DNA of 64,000 bases. Origin: Aurantiacibacter atlanticus. GTDB lineage: Bacteria > Pseudomonadota > Alphaproteobacteria > Sphingomonadales > Sphingomonadaceae. Positions 40,888 through 48,360 of this stretch are shown here, piece by piece (positions within the stretch are counted from its first letter, which is position 1; every line of letters starts with the position of its first letter). The stretch is from contig NZ_CP011310.1 in NCBI RefSeq assembly GCF_001077815.2, positions 1,984,001 through 2,048,000 on the forward strand, read 5' to 3'. Made by a program: the position numbers and the translations under genes. The notes below the pieces were generated by a model. That model saw only the letters and a list, made by a program, of their open reading frames with translations. It searched no databases and was not told the DNA's origin.

Positions 40888-42036
40888 ATGAAAACCGGTC
40901 AGCGCCTCTCCAGAATATCCGTATTTGTCTTTGCCGTCGCATCGTCCATCGCGCTTGGCGGATGCAGCTTCATGCAATCCGATCCGCTGGCGGAAGCGCA
41001 AGAGCATTTCGCCGGGCAAGATTATGTGTCAGCACAGATTGATGTCCTTGCGGCATTGCAGGAAGATGCCTCTGATCCGACGGCGCTCGAGCTGCTGGCC
41101 CGCATTCAGCTTGCGATGGGGCGCGGGGCCGACGCAAATCTTACGCTTGACCGCCTCAAGGATGCTGGCGTGCTCCCAGCGGATGCAGCTTTGATAGAAG
41201 CGGAAGCTTTGCTCCAGTCGGGGAACCATCGCGCTGCGCTCACTCTGCTTCGCGGTAGAGAAGGAGCGGAAAGCTGGCGGCTGCGCGCACTCGCAGCGGC
41301 AATGGCTGGAGACAATGATGGTGCCTTGCGCGCCTTCGCAATGGGGAAGGGGGCTAATGGTGACAAGCGCCGGCTGTTCGTGGCCGAGGCCAACCACCAT
41401 CTTGCCAGAAATGATGTTGACGCTGCCCGTCCTGCTGTTCGGCAGGCCCAACTGCTTGCGCCGGACAATGTTGAAACGCTGTATGTCTCTGCTCGCCTTG
41501 CAGAACAGGAGGGTGAGCCCGAACTGGCAGCGCGCGCCTATATGGCGATTATCAAGCGTTTCCCCGCAGATAAGCCTGCATTGCTGGGCGCAATTCAGAC
41601 GTTAGATATGATCGGCCGCATTGATCTGGTTCGCGATCTCATCGCGCGTGGCCGAACCGCATATCCCGAAGATGTCGAATTTTTATATCTGGAGGCGAGC
41701 TTGCAAGCCTTCGATGGCAATTGGTTCAATGTGCGCAAAATGTTGCAGCAGCATGAGGCAATGGTCATCGAGCACGATAAAGCGCGTGGCTTATACGGGC
41801 AGGCAATGCTGGAACTGGGTCAGCTGGAACAGGCCAGGGCGCAGCTGGCACCACTCCACCGCCGCTATCCTGACAATGTCGCCTATGCGCGGGTCTTGAC
41901 GCGTACCCTCATCGCATCGGGTGAACATGCCGCAGCCTATGCGATTATCGGCCCTTTCGCGGGCCGGCGCGATGCTGCAATAATCGATCGGCAGCTGGCC
42001 GAAGAGGCAGCACGCGGGCGCGCTTCCGCCAGCTAA
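40888..42036 (+). CDS. TPR-repeat lipoprotein, paralogue of the one at 38381
   Basis: 382 aa. Lipoprotein signal (VFVFAVASSIALGGCS) with lipobox LGGC. The first 90 mature residues align with the 38381 protein: DYVSAQIDVLAALQEDASDP against RFSEARLDLATILQENADDA, and LELLARIQLAMGRGADA against LDLLARTQLQLGDGEGA. The remainder is TPR helices. The C-terminus lacks the extra TPR block of its relative. It starts after a 166-bp gap, divergent from the PEP-CTERM gene. Its stop overlaps the convergent pth stop by 4 bp. Confidence 0.78.
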   Translation: MKTGQRLSRISVFVFAVASSIALGGCSFMQSDPLAEAQEHFAGQDYVSAQIDVLAALQEDASDPTALELLARIQLAMGRGADANLTLDRLKDAGVLPADAALIEAEALLQSGNHRAALTLLRGREGAESWRLRALAAAMAGDNDGALRAFAMGKGANGDKRRLFVAEANHHLARNDVDAARPAVRQAQLLAPDNVETLYVSARLAEQEGEPELAARAYMAIIKRFPADKPALLGAIQTLDMIGRIDLVRDLIARGRTAYPEDVEFLYLEASLQAFDGNWFNVRKMLQQHEAMVIEHDKARGLYGQAMLELGQLEQARAQLAPLHRRYPDNVAYARVLTRTLIASGEHAAAYAIIGPFAGRRDAAIIDRQLAEEAARGRASAS

Positions 42037-42608
42037 TCCGTGGCTTGCTGGCGCAGCGCAATTTCGCTCATGAAACGGGCGTTATCGCCAGTGGCCAGCC
42101 AATGTGCTTCTGCTCCTATTGCAGCGAGCATATCGGTGAGGCCATCTATCTCTGATTTCGCGTAATTGCCCAGAACATGCCCATGGACCCGATCCTTATG
42201 GCCGGGATGGCCAATGCCGATGCGCACGCGGCGAAATTCCGGACCACAATGGCTATCGATCGAGCGCAATCCGTTATGACCGGCATGGCCGCCGCCAATC
42301 TTCACTTTGATCTTGAACGGGGCAAGATCCAGCTCATCATGAAACACGGTCAACGCGTCAATCGGAAGCTTGTAGAACCGCAAGGCATCACCCACTGCGC
42401 GGCCGCTTTCATTCATGAAAGTGGCGGGCTTGAGCAGTAAAATCTTTTCTGCGCCAAGGCGGCCTTCCTGTGTCCAACCCTGAAAGCGTTTTTGCACTGG
42501 GCCGAAATCATGCATGTCTGCAATCAGGTCGCACGCCATGAAACCGACATTGTGCCGGTGCATCGCATAGCGCGGTCCGGGATTTCCAAGGCCGACCCAT
42601 ATCTGCAT
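42033..42608 (-). CDS. pth: Peptidyl-tRNA hydrolase
   Basis: Releases peptides from prematurely dropped peptidyl-tRNA. 191 aa. Begins MQIWVGLGNPGPRYAMHRHN with the catalytic His; the conserved Asp is in VFHDELDLAPFKIKVK, and GGGHAGHNGLRSI is the family glycine-rich loop. Follows rplY on the same strand after a gap of about 90 bp with a terminator. Confidence 0.96.
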   Translation of the reverse strand: MQIWVGLGNPGPRYAMHRHNVGFMACDLIADMHDFGPVQKRFQGWTQEGRLGAEKILLLKPATFMNESGRAVGDALRFYKLPIDALTVFHDELDLAPFKIKVKIGGGHAGHNGLRSIDSHCGPEFRRVRIGIGHPGHKDRVHGHVLGNYAKSEIDGLTDMLAAIGAEAHWLATGDNARFMSEIALRQQATD

Positions 42609-42642
42609 GGCAGTTCCCCTAAAGCCTGCGCCTCCAAAAGCA

Positions 42643-42669
42643 AACGCCGACCCTTGTGGGGCCGGCGTT
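42643..42669 (-). terminator. Terminator between rplY and pth
   Basis: Minus-strand stem AACGCCGGCCC/GGGTCGGCGTT with loop CACAA and one A-C mismatch, followed by TGCTTTTGG. It lies 29 bp after the rplY stop and 35 bp before the pth start. Confidence 0.7.
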
Positions 42670-42697
42670 GCTGTAATCGGTTAAAGGATAAAGCGAG

Positions 42698-43390
42698 TTA
42701 TTCGCTCTTATCCGCCTGCTCTTCAGCAGCGTCCGCATCGGGACCCTGCTCGGTTGCAGCAACCGAACCGGGATCTGTTTCATCACCGTCTTCGTCCGAA
42801 GACTCACCTTCGGCACGCTTGAGCGCAGAGGGGGCAACGATGGTTGCGATGGTGAAATCACGATCGGTAATGGCGCTTTCGGCACCCTTGGGCAGCGTGA
42901 CAGAGCTGATGTGGATGGAATCGCCAACTTCCAGACCGGTAACATCGATCTCGATCTGGCCAGGAATCTTGTCCGCTTCGCAGCTGAGTTCCAATTCGTG
43001 ACGCACGACGTTGAGAACGCCGCCACGCTTGAGACCTGGGCTGTCTTCTTCATTGACGAAGACCACGGGGATTTCCACGACGATTGTGGCATCCTTGGCA
43101 AGACGCAGGAAATCGACATGAATCGGACGGTCCTTGACCGGATCAAGCGCCACATCCTTGGGCAGGGTGCGGTGGCTTTTTCCATCCAGATCGATCATCA
43201 CGATGGAATTCATGAAGTGGCCGGTCATCAACTGTTTGACGAGTGCCTTTTCTTCCAGGTGGATCGTTGTCGGTTCTTCCTTGCCACCGTAAATAACGGC
43301 GGGAACACGGCCATTGCGACGCAGCTCACGGGAGGCTCCCTTGCCAGCCCTTTCGCGCAGCTCGGCCGACAGGTTCAGAGCATCGCTCAT
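42698..43390 (-). CDS. rplY: 50S ribosomal protein L25 (long Ctc-type)
   Basis: Binds 5S rRNA in the large subunit. 230 aa, longer than the E. coli protein, because it carries the additional C-terminal Ctc/TL5 beta domain. The 5S-binding N-terminal part includes [20 protein letters not shown] and [17 protein letters not shown]; the C-terminal part ends in an acidic Asp/Glu-rich tail ([19 protein letters not shown]). It is followed by the pth gene, a usual order. Confidence 0.94.
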   Translation of the reverse strand: MSDALNLSAELRERAGKGASRELRRNGRVPAVIYGGKEEPTTIHLEEKALVKQLMTGHFMNSIVMIDLDGKSHRTLPKDVALDPVKDRPIHVDFLRLAKDATIVVEIPVVFVNEEDSPGLKRGGVLNVVRHELELSCEADKIPGQIEIDVTGLEVGDSIHISSVTLPKGAESAITDRDFTIATIVAPSALKRAEGESSDEDGDETDPGSVAATEQGPDADAAEEQADKSE

Positions 43391-43493
43391 AAGTCTTGCC
43401 TTTCGATAGATTGAATACGACCCCGCACCATGCCTCCAGGGATGACCATGACAGGGGAGGGCGCGCGTTTAGCAGCAGCTGTGCAAATTGCAA

Positions 43494-44369
43494 CTATTCT
43501 ATGTCCGGCAGCCTCTGCACATCATAGCCCCTTTTGCTCAGCAAATCTGCAAGCCCTTCGACGCCCACCACGTGAGACGCGCCCACCGCGACAAAGGGGG
43601 CGCGGCCTTCCCTTATCAGAGCCGCAATTCGCTGCGCCCAGGCCGCGTTTCGCCGTGTCAATAATACTGCCTTTAGTTCCGGATGCGCCAACAGCGGTCC
43701 ATTCAGTTGTCCCACCATCCACTGGTCATTGCCAGTAAGCCAGGCATCTACAGCGACACCGCCCGCATTCCTCTTTCTTTCCTCCGCCACCCCTGCAAGC
43801 AGGGCAGATTGAGCCTCTGCCGAAAGCATATCGAACATTGCAAGTTGCCCGTCATAGCTTTCAAGCGCGACGACATCCTGCGTCTGTGACAATAATACGC
43901 GGTCCACACCATTGCGCGGATCGCCTTCTCGCACTGCGGCCGCAAGCGACAGAGCAGCAGCCCAGCTTTCCGTATCGGGGAAATCCTCATCCTGCCGCTC
44001 TGCTTCATTCAGCAAGGCACGCAGAGCCGGACGGTGAACTGGTGCGACACGTTGTGTAAGCGGCGGCTGCCCCGGTGCATGCGCCAGTTGGTTGAAGAGA
44101 TCAGGTCCGGTGGGATCGCCTAGATCGGCGACCTCCACAACCAGCACACCTGATTGTGTCAGCGTATGGTCAATTAACGGCGTGCGCCACTCCACCTCAT
44201 CGGGCAGGGCATGGATGGTTCCGAACAGCCAGCCTTTTTGCCCCTCTGGCGCAGTGATTTCCCAAACAGCGGGAGAGGGCTCGGGCCAGACCTGCCTGGC
44301 ATCATCATTTGGGGCGCTGCAGCCAACCAGCCACAGCGCCCCCAATAATGCGATGATCGTGCGTATCAG
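43494..44369 (-). CDS. TraB/GumN-family lipoprotein (first of three)
   Basis: About 291 aa. The TraB/GumN signature is present: GWLFGTIHALPDEVEW near the N-terminus and FVAVGASHVVGVEGLADLL at the C-terminus. The lipobox is in ALLGALWLVGCS. The start is uncertain: a TTG at 44345 would leave only 8 residues before the lipid Cys, too short; a CTG at 44369 overlaps the upstream stop in a CTGA and gives a full signal (IRTIIALLGALWLVGC). The function of TraB proteins in bacteria is unknown. It directly follows the second TraB gene. Confidence 0.72.
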   Translation of the reverse strand: MIRTIIALLGALWLVGCSAPNDDARQVWPEPSPAVWEITAPEGQKGWLFGTIHALPDEVEWRTPLIDHTLTQSGVLVVEVADLGDPTGPDLFNQLAHAPGQPPLTQRVAPVHRPALRALLNEAERQDEDFPDTESWAAALSLAAAVREGDPRNGVDRVLLSQTQDVVALESYDGQLAMFDMLSAEAQSALLAGVAEERKRNAGGVAVDAWLTGNDQWMVGQLNGPLLAHPELKAVLLTRRNAAWAQRIAALIREGRAPFVAVGASHVVGVEGLADLLSKRGYDVQRLPDIE

Positions 44370-45328
44370 TATGCAACCCGCTCCGTGCTTATGCCGCGCT
44401 CTGCAAGGAATTGCTGGACGCTACCTTCACCGGCAAGATGTCCTGCCCCTACAGCGATAAACACCGTGCCAGGCTGTTCGAGGCGCTGTTCGATCCATTC
44501 TGCCCAATTGGAATTGCGTGATGTTAGCAGCACATCATACAGCACCGGATCGCTCATTTCCTCATTCATCAGAGCGGCCAGACCAACGGCATCGCCATCC
44601 ATCCATTCATCGATCAGGGCCTGAAGGCCGGGACCCATGTCAGGCAGGGCCTCGACGCTTTCATCAAGCATGAGCAGCTGCGATTCCATCGGCAATCCAT
44701 CAAAAAAGCCGAATTGCTGCTCAACCGTTTCAAAGGCGGCGCGATCCTTGCCTTCGACCTGTTCATCCAACACGCGCTCCACACCGGTGGAAGGATCCAT
44801 GCCCGCCTGCATCAGCGCAATCTGCGCCATGTTCATAATGGCAAACCACGGTTCAAAACCGTCGAATGTTTGCGGCGGAAGACCTAGAGCAGTCATGCCA
44901 GCCTCATATTCGACGCGGTCCTCTTCAGTCATAAGATCCCGTAGGGTGCCGCCGGTTTCAAGTTGTGCAAGGCCTATCATCAGCTGCACCATCGCCATCG
45001 CTTCGGGGGAGGGGGGCTCACCTGGCTCCATCTGCGGCACGGTGCTCGTGTCAATTTCGGTCACGAACTGGTCGGCCCCGCTCAGCGCATCGGCGATTGC
45101 AGGCTTGTACCAGTCCAATCCTTCAGGAAGGAAATGCACGGTGCCGAACAGGTAAATGGTCGTATCTTCATCACCCAATTGCCACATTGCCGGACCGCTT
45201 GAGCCCACTGCCGATTGTTCGACAGCGCCGTGTTCATGCGCGCCTGCCTCATTCGCTAGCGTTGTCTCAGGAAAAGCGCAGGCTGACAGAGTCAGTGCAG
45301 AAGCTGTAAGGATCAATCTCTTCAGCAT
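44366..45328 (-). CDS. TraB/GumN-family lipoprotein (second of three)
   Basis: 320 aa. Signal with lipobox LSAC (MLKRLILTASALTLSACAFP). TraB motifs: IYLFGTVHFLPEGLDW and, near the end, VFIAVGAGHLAGEGSVQQFL. The central part is helical (LNEEMSDPVLYDVLLTSRNS in the LLxxRN helix). Ribosome site GGAG before the ATG. The gap to the upstream membrane-protein gene is 40 bp; the three TraB relatives share this pattern and are paralogues. Confidence 0.86.
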   Translation of the reverse strand: MLKRLILTASALTLSACAFPETTLANEAGAHEHGAVEQSAVGSSGPAMWQLGDEDTTIYLFGTVHFLPEGLDWYKPAIADALSGADQFVTEIDTSTVPQMEPGEPPSPEAMAMVQLMIGLAQLETGGTLRDLMTEEDRVEYEAGMTALGLPPQTFDGFEPWFAIMNMAQIALMQAGMDPSTGVERVLDEQVEGKDRAAFETVEQQFGFFDGLPMESQLLMLDESVEALPDMGPGLQALIDEWMDGDAVGLAALMNEEMSDPVLYDVLLTSRNSNWAEWIEQRLEQPGTVFIAVGAGHLAGEGSVQQFLAERGISTERVAY

Positions 45329-45368
45329 TTTATTATCTCCGTAAAATCCAGGTAATGGTTATGAAAGA

Positions 45369-45797
45369 TCAGCGCAAACCAAGTTTGCGCGCACCGTAAG
45401 CTATGAACATGACAGCGAGGGTTGCTAGATAGATCACCTTATCCTGCGGGGTGCCGGCAAGCCCGATGATGTCAAACATATACCAAGATGGCATTGCCAC
45501 GACATAGAAATAGAAAGCGATCAATGTGGCCCACATATTGTCCATCAAATCGAGCTCATCGACCCGTCGGAAATAGCTGATGGTGAACCATGTAAAGGCG
45601 GCAACAACTAAAGCCCATATTGCGTAGATGCTCCATGCAGGAAGACTGCCATCCTCATAAAGATCGCCTGCAAATCCTGTCGCCAGACCCACGATAATGG
45701 CAATCAGGAATCCCATTCCGGAAAATGCCCACAGGCGGTTGCGACGGGCTTTCAAACGGGCTTCACCTGTCATGGCACTATCATTCATGTTGGTCAT
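45369..45797 (-). CDS. Four-helix membrane protein, function unknown
   Basis: 142 aa. Four hydrophobic segments (WAFSGMGFLIAIIVGLATGF, WSIYAIWALVVAAFTWFTI, WATLIAFYFYVVAMPSWYM, VIYLATLAVMFIAYGA). The N-terminus is basic and the helices are short-looped. The ATG at 45797 has GAGGAG a few bases upstream and overlaps the HTH gene stop by 17 bp. Partner of the HTH regulator. No family is recognised. Confidence 0.78.
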   Translation of the reverse strand: MTNMNDSAMTGEARLKARRNRLWAFSGMGFLIAIIVGLATGFAGDLYEDGSLPAWSIYAIWALVVAAFTWFTISYFRRVDELDLMDNMWATLIAFYFYVVAMPSWYMFDIIGLAGTPQDKVIYLATLAVMFIAYGARKLGLR

Positions 45798-45978
45798 CGA
45801 AGATCTCCTCGATACGCATTTCGAAAAGGCGGGCAATGCGGAAGGCCAGCGGGAGCGATGGATCGTGCTTGCCGGTCTCAATCGCATTCACGGCCTGCCG
45901 CGACACATCGAGACGACCGGCCAGCTCCGCCTGGCTCCAATCGTGCATGGCGCGAAGAACCTTGAGACGGTTATTCAT
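45781..45978 (-). CDS. Cro/C1-type HTH transcriptional regulator (YozG-like)
   Basis: 65 aa, a single helix-turn-helix domain of the Xre type: LKVLRAMHDWSQAELAGRLD, then SRQAVNAIETGKHDPSLPLA and LFEMRIEEIFDD. Such short regulators often sit with a membrane-protein gene, and it likely controls its own operon. The gene overlaps the four-helix protein downstream and follows the 49-aa peptide by 30 bp. Confidence 0.9.
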   Translation of the reverse strand: MNNRLKVLRAMHDWSQAELAGRLDVSRQAVNAIETGKHDPSLPLAFRIARLFEMRIEEIFDDQHE

Positions 45979-46008
45979 TGGAACTTCCTGGCAGATGGCA
46001 TCATCTGG

Positions 46009-46158
46009 TCAGCGGAGTTCATGGCTGGCTGTCGAGCTTTCTGTGAAATTCTTGTATGTTTTGGCACTGATATTGCCGAACCCATATCCCGCGAAGAACA
46101 TGATTACGACGATACCGAGCAGTGCAAGAATGCTGCTACGAGTGATCTCAAATTTCAT
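46009..46158 (-). CDS. Small single-pass membrane peptide of 49 aa
   Basis: An ATG at 46158 opens a 49-residue frame beginning MKFEITRSSILALLGIVVIM and continuing FFAGYGFGN, one hydrophobic helix, then a polar tail ending HELR. GGG sits about 8 bases upstream. It is the first gene of the operon with the HTH regulator. No family is recognised; the sequence composition and position support it as a real gene. Confidence 0.6.
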   Translation of the reverse strand: MKFEITRSSILALLGIVVIMFFAGYGFGNISAKTYKNFTESSTASHELR

Positions 46159-46240
46159 GCCACGCCCTTTCACAAGGCTCTTGAAGTCCTGAAGACTGAT
46201 AGGCGGGATTCATCCGCAGTATGTCGTGCGAACCTTCCCT

Positions 46241-46304
46241 TGTGTCAAGTTATCTTTACTTTTTGTCATGAGGAGCCGACTGTGTCAATACTACCCCTGA
46301 CACA
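46241..46304 (-). promoter_or_regulatory. Repeated TTGACACA sites upstream of the HTH operon
   Basis: On the minus strand TTGACACA occurs twice, at 46248-46241 and 46288-46281, exactly 40 bp apart, and an inverted TGTGTCA at 46304-46298 forms TGTGTCA-N10-TGACACA with the second copy. Each TTGACA also serves as a -35 element; the first would give a start about 50 bp before the 49-aa peptide. The pattern suits an autoregulatory operator, but this is inference. Confidence 0.4.
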
Positions 46305-46398
46305 AAGTCACGGAGAGGCGACTTCGAGCCACCCAACCGTCGGAAATTCATAATGACAAATTTCTCGACGCTGCGCCAAGCATCACAAAGGCTGGCCG

Positions 46399-47367
46399 CT
46401 AATCTATTCTGTTCGCCGACAATCCACGGTCATCGAGCTTGATCAGCAGTGATGCCGGTCCTTCAAAATGGCCTGCCCCGACTGCAACCAGCGCCGTGCC
46501 TGGATCTTGCAGCCGCATTTCTATCCATCTGGCCCAGGAAGTATTGCGGCGGTCCAGCAAGTTATAATCGAACGCACGCCCGATGGGGCCGTCACCGAAA
46601 CCAATGGAAAAATCAGCTTCCAATATCCCCTGCGCCCATCGGTGCTCCATCCTCCAATAGTCATCGGCGGACCGTTCAACATAGCCCACATCAAAAAAGG
46701 GCATGAGAGATTTTCCATTCCAAGCCATCAGCTTGCTATCGAGATCATCGACAAGCGCCGCGGTGTCGAGGCGGAAGAGGCTGTACATCACTTCTCCGGA
46801 ATCCTCGATGGCGATGATGGGAGATTCTCGACGCAGGAATTCCTGCTCAAGCACGGATTCCACGCCATAAGCCTCGAACGATTGGTCATCCGCTTCGCCC
46901 ATCATTCCCATCGTCAACAGGCCAAGCAAAATCGGCAGTTTGTCAATCTCGTCAAATCCGAAGCCAGTTCTGGCGATCAGCGCAATCCAGCGCTCTCGGC
47001 CTGCGGCAGACAGTCGGCTGGATGTCGAAGATCGGTTCGCTATCCGTGCCTTCAGCTTTGCATCAACATTCAGCACATCAGCGGACGGATCGAATCGGCT
47101 GGTTTCCACGACCAGTTCATCCGCTTCCGCAATTATCGCGTTGAGCTTTGCACTACGCCAGCGAAATCCACGCGGCAGGGCATGCATCGTGCCCAGCAAG
47201 TAAACGGTCGTATCTTCATCCGAAACTTGCCAGATAGCAGGGGATGGCTCGTAATCCTGCGTGAATTCATGATGTGTGTGCGGGCGAAGATGCTGCGCCG
47301 CAGCCGGAGCAGCCAGTAAAAGCGTGAAGATTGCCGCCAAGGCGATGCGGAAAAACTGACCGGTCAT
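46399..47367 (-). CDS. TraB/GumN-family secreted protein (third of three)
   Basis: 322 aa. Signal peptide (FFRIALAAIFTLLLAAPAAA) cleaved before QHLRP; no lipobox Cys, unlike the other two. Motifs TVYLLGTMHALPRGFRW and ALVAVGAGHFEGPASLLI match TraB/GumN. The sequence has many His residues near the N-terminus (LRPHTHHEF). The ATG at 47367 is chosen as the upstream extension is not signal-like. Divergent from glyQ. Confidence 0.85.
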   Translation of the reverse strand: MTGQFFRIALAAIFTLLLAAPAAAQHLRPHTHHEFTQDYEPSPAIWQVSDEDTTVYLLGTMHALPRGFRWRSAKLNAIIAEADELVVETSRFDPSADVLNVDAKLKARIANRSSTSSRLSAAGRERWIALIARTGFGFDEIDKLPILLGLLTMGMMGEADDQSFEAYGVESVLEQEFLRRESPIIAIEDSGEVMYSLFRLDTAALVDDLDSKLMAWNGKSLMPFFDVGYVERSADDYWRMEHRWAQGILEADFSIGFGDGPIGRAFDYNLLDRRNTSWARWIEMRLQDPGTALVAVGAGHFEGPASLLIKLDDRGLSANRID

Positions 47368-47460
47368 GCCGTGCAGATGATGCGGCAAGCATGCCATGTG
47401 TCAAGCGCCATGCGCGCCCGGCATTGACGGTTTCGAAGGCATCAGCCATTGCGCCGCATC

Positions 47461-48360
47461 ATGGAGCGGAACCCGAAGACAAGCTTTCAGGACATGATCC
47501 TCGCGCTGCACGATTTCTGGAGCACGCAAGGCTGTCTTATCCTGCAACCTTACGACATGCGTATGGGGGCGGGCACGTTCCATACGGCGACCACTCTGCG
47601 CGCGCTTGGTCCTGAGCCGTGGAACGCTGCTTTCGTGCAGCCAAGCCGCCGTCCAACTGATGGCCGCTATGGCGAAAATCCAAACAGATTGCAGCATTAT
47701 TACCAGTATCAGGTCATCCTGAAACCGAGCCCGCCCGACATTCAGGAGCTTTATCTCAAGAGCCTTGAAGTGATCGGCATTGATCCGCTCAAGCATGATA
47801 TTCGCTTTGTGGAGGATGATTGGGAAAGCCCGACACTGGGTGCATGGGGCCTTGGCTGGGAAGTCTGGTGCGATGGCATGGAAGTCACGCAATTCACCTA
47901 TTTCCAGCAGATGGGCGGCTATGATTGCAAACCCGTCGCGGGCGAACTGACCTACGGGCTGGAACGGCTGGCCATGTATATTCAGGGCGTGGACAATGTT
48001 TACGATCTCGATTTCAACGGCAAGGGCTACACCTACGGACAAGTGTTTCTCGAAAACGAACGACAGATGTCGAAATGGAACTTTGAAGTTGCAGACACCG
48101 ATGCCCTGTTCGACCTTTTCAGCAAGGCAGAGGCGGAATGCCAGAATGCACTGGCTGCCGATGTGCCCATCGCTGCCTATGAACAGGCGGTAGAGGCCAG
48201 CCATCTATTCAATTTGTTGCAGGCACGCGGCGTTATTTCGGTACAGGAGCGCGCCAGCTACATGGCCCGCGTGCGCGATCTGGCGCGCGGCAGTTGTGAG
48301 AAATATGCCGAGGTTATGACCCCGCAGTGGCAGAAGGGTTATCCGGAGTGGACGCTATGA
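47461..48360 (+). CDS. glyQ: Glycyl-tRNA synthetase alpha subunit
   Basis: Alpha subunit of the alpha2beta2 class II enzyme that charges tRNA-Gly. The motif-1 region [20 protein letters not shown] is at the N-terminus; [20 protein letters not shown] and [18 protein letters not shown] are conserved. An ATG at 47461 ([12 protein letters not shown]) and a TTG at 47449 are both possible starts. 299 aa from 47461. The glyS ATG overlaps the stop by 4 bp. Confidence 0.96.
   Translation: MERNPKTSFQDMILALHDFWSTQGCLILQPYDMRMGAGTFHTATTLRALGPEPWNAAFVQPSRRPTDGRYGENPNRLQHYYQYQVILKPSPPDIQELYLKSLEVIGIDPLKHDIRFVEDDWESPTLGAWGLGWEVWCDGMEVTQFTYFQQMGGYDCKPVAGELTYGLERLAMYIQGVDNVYDLDFNGKGYTYGQVFLENERQMSKWNFEVADTDALFDLFSKAEAECQNALAADVPIAAYEQAVEASHLFNLLQARGVISVQERASYMARVRDLARGSCEKYAEVMTPQWQKGYPEWTL

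Noticed and set aside
46281..46304. TGTGTCA-N10-TGACACA as a terminator hairpin
   Set aside because: No T-run and the half sites recur 40 bp away as a direct repeat, which suits an operator better.
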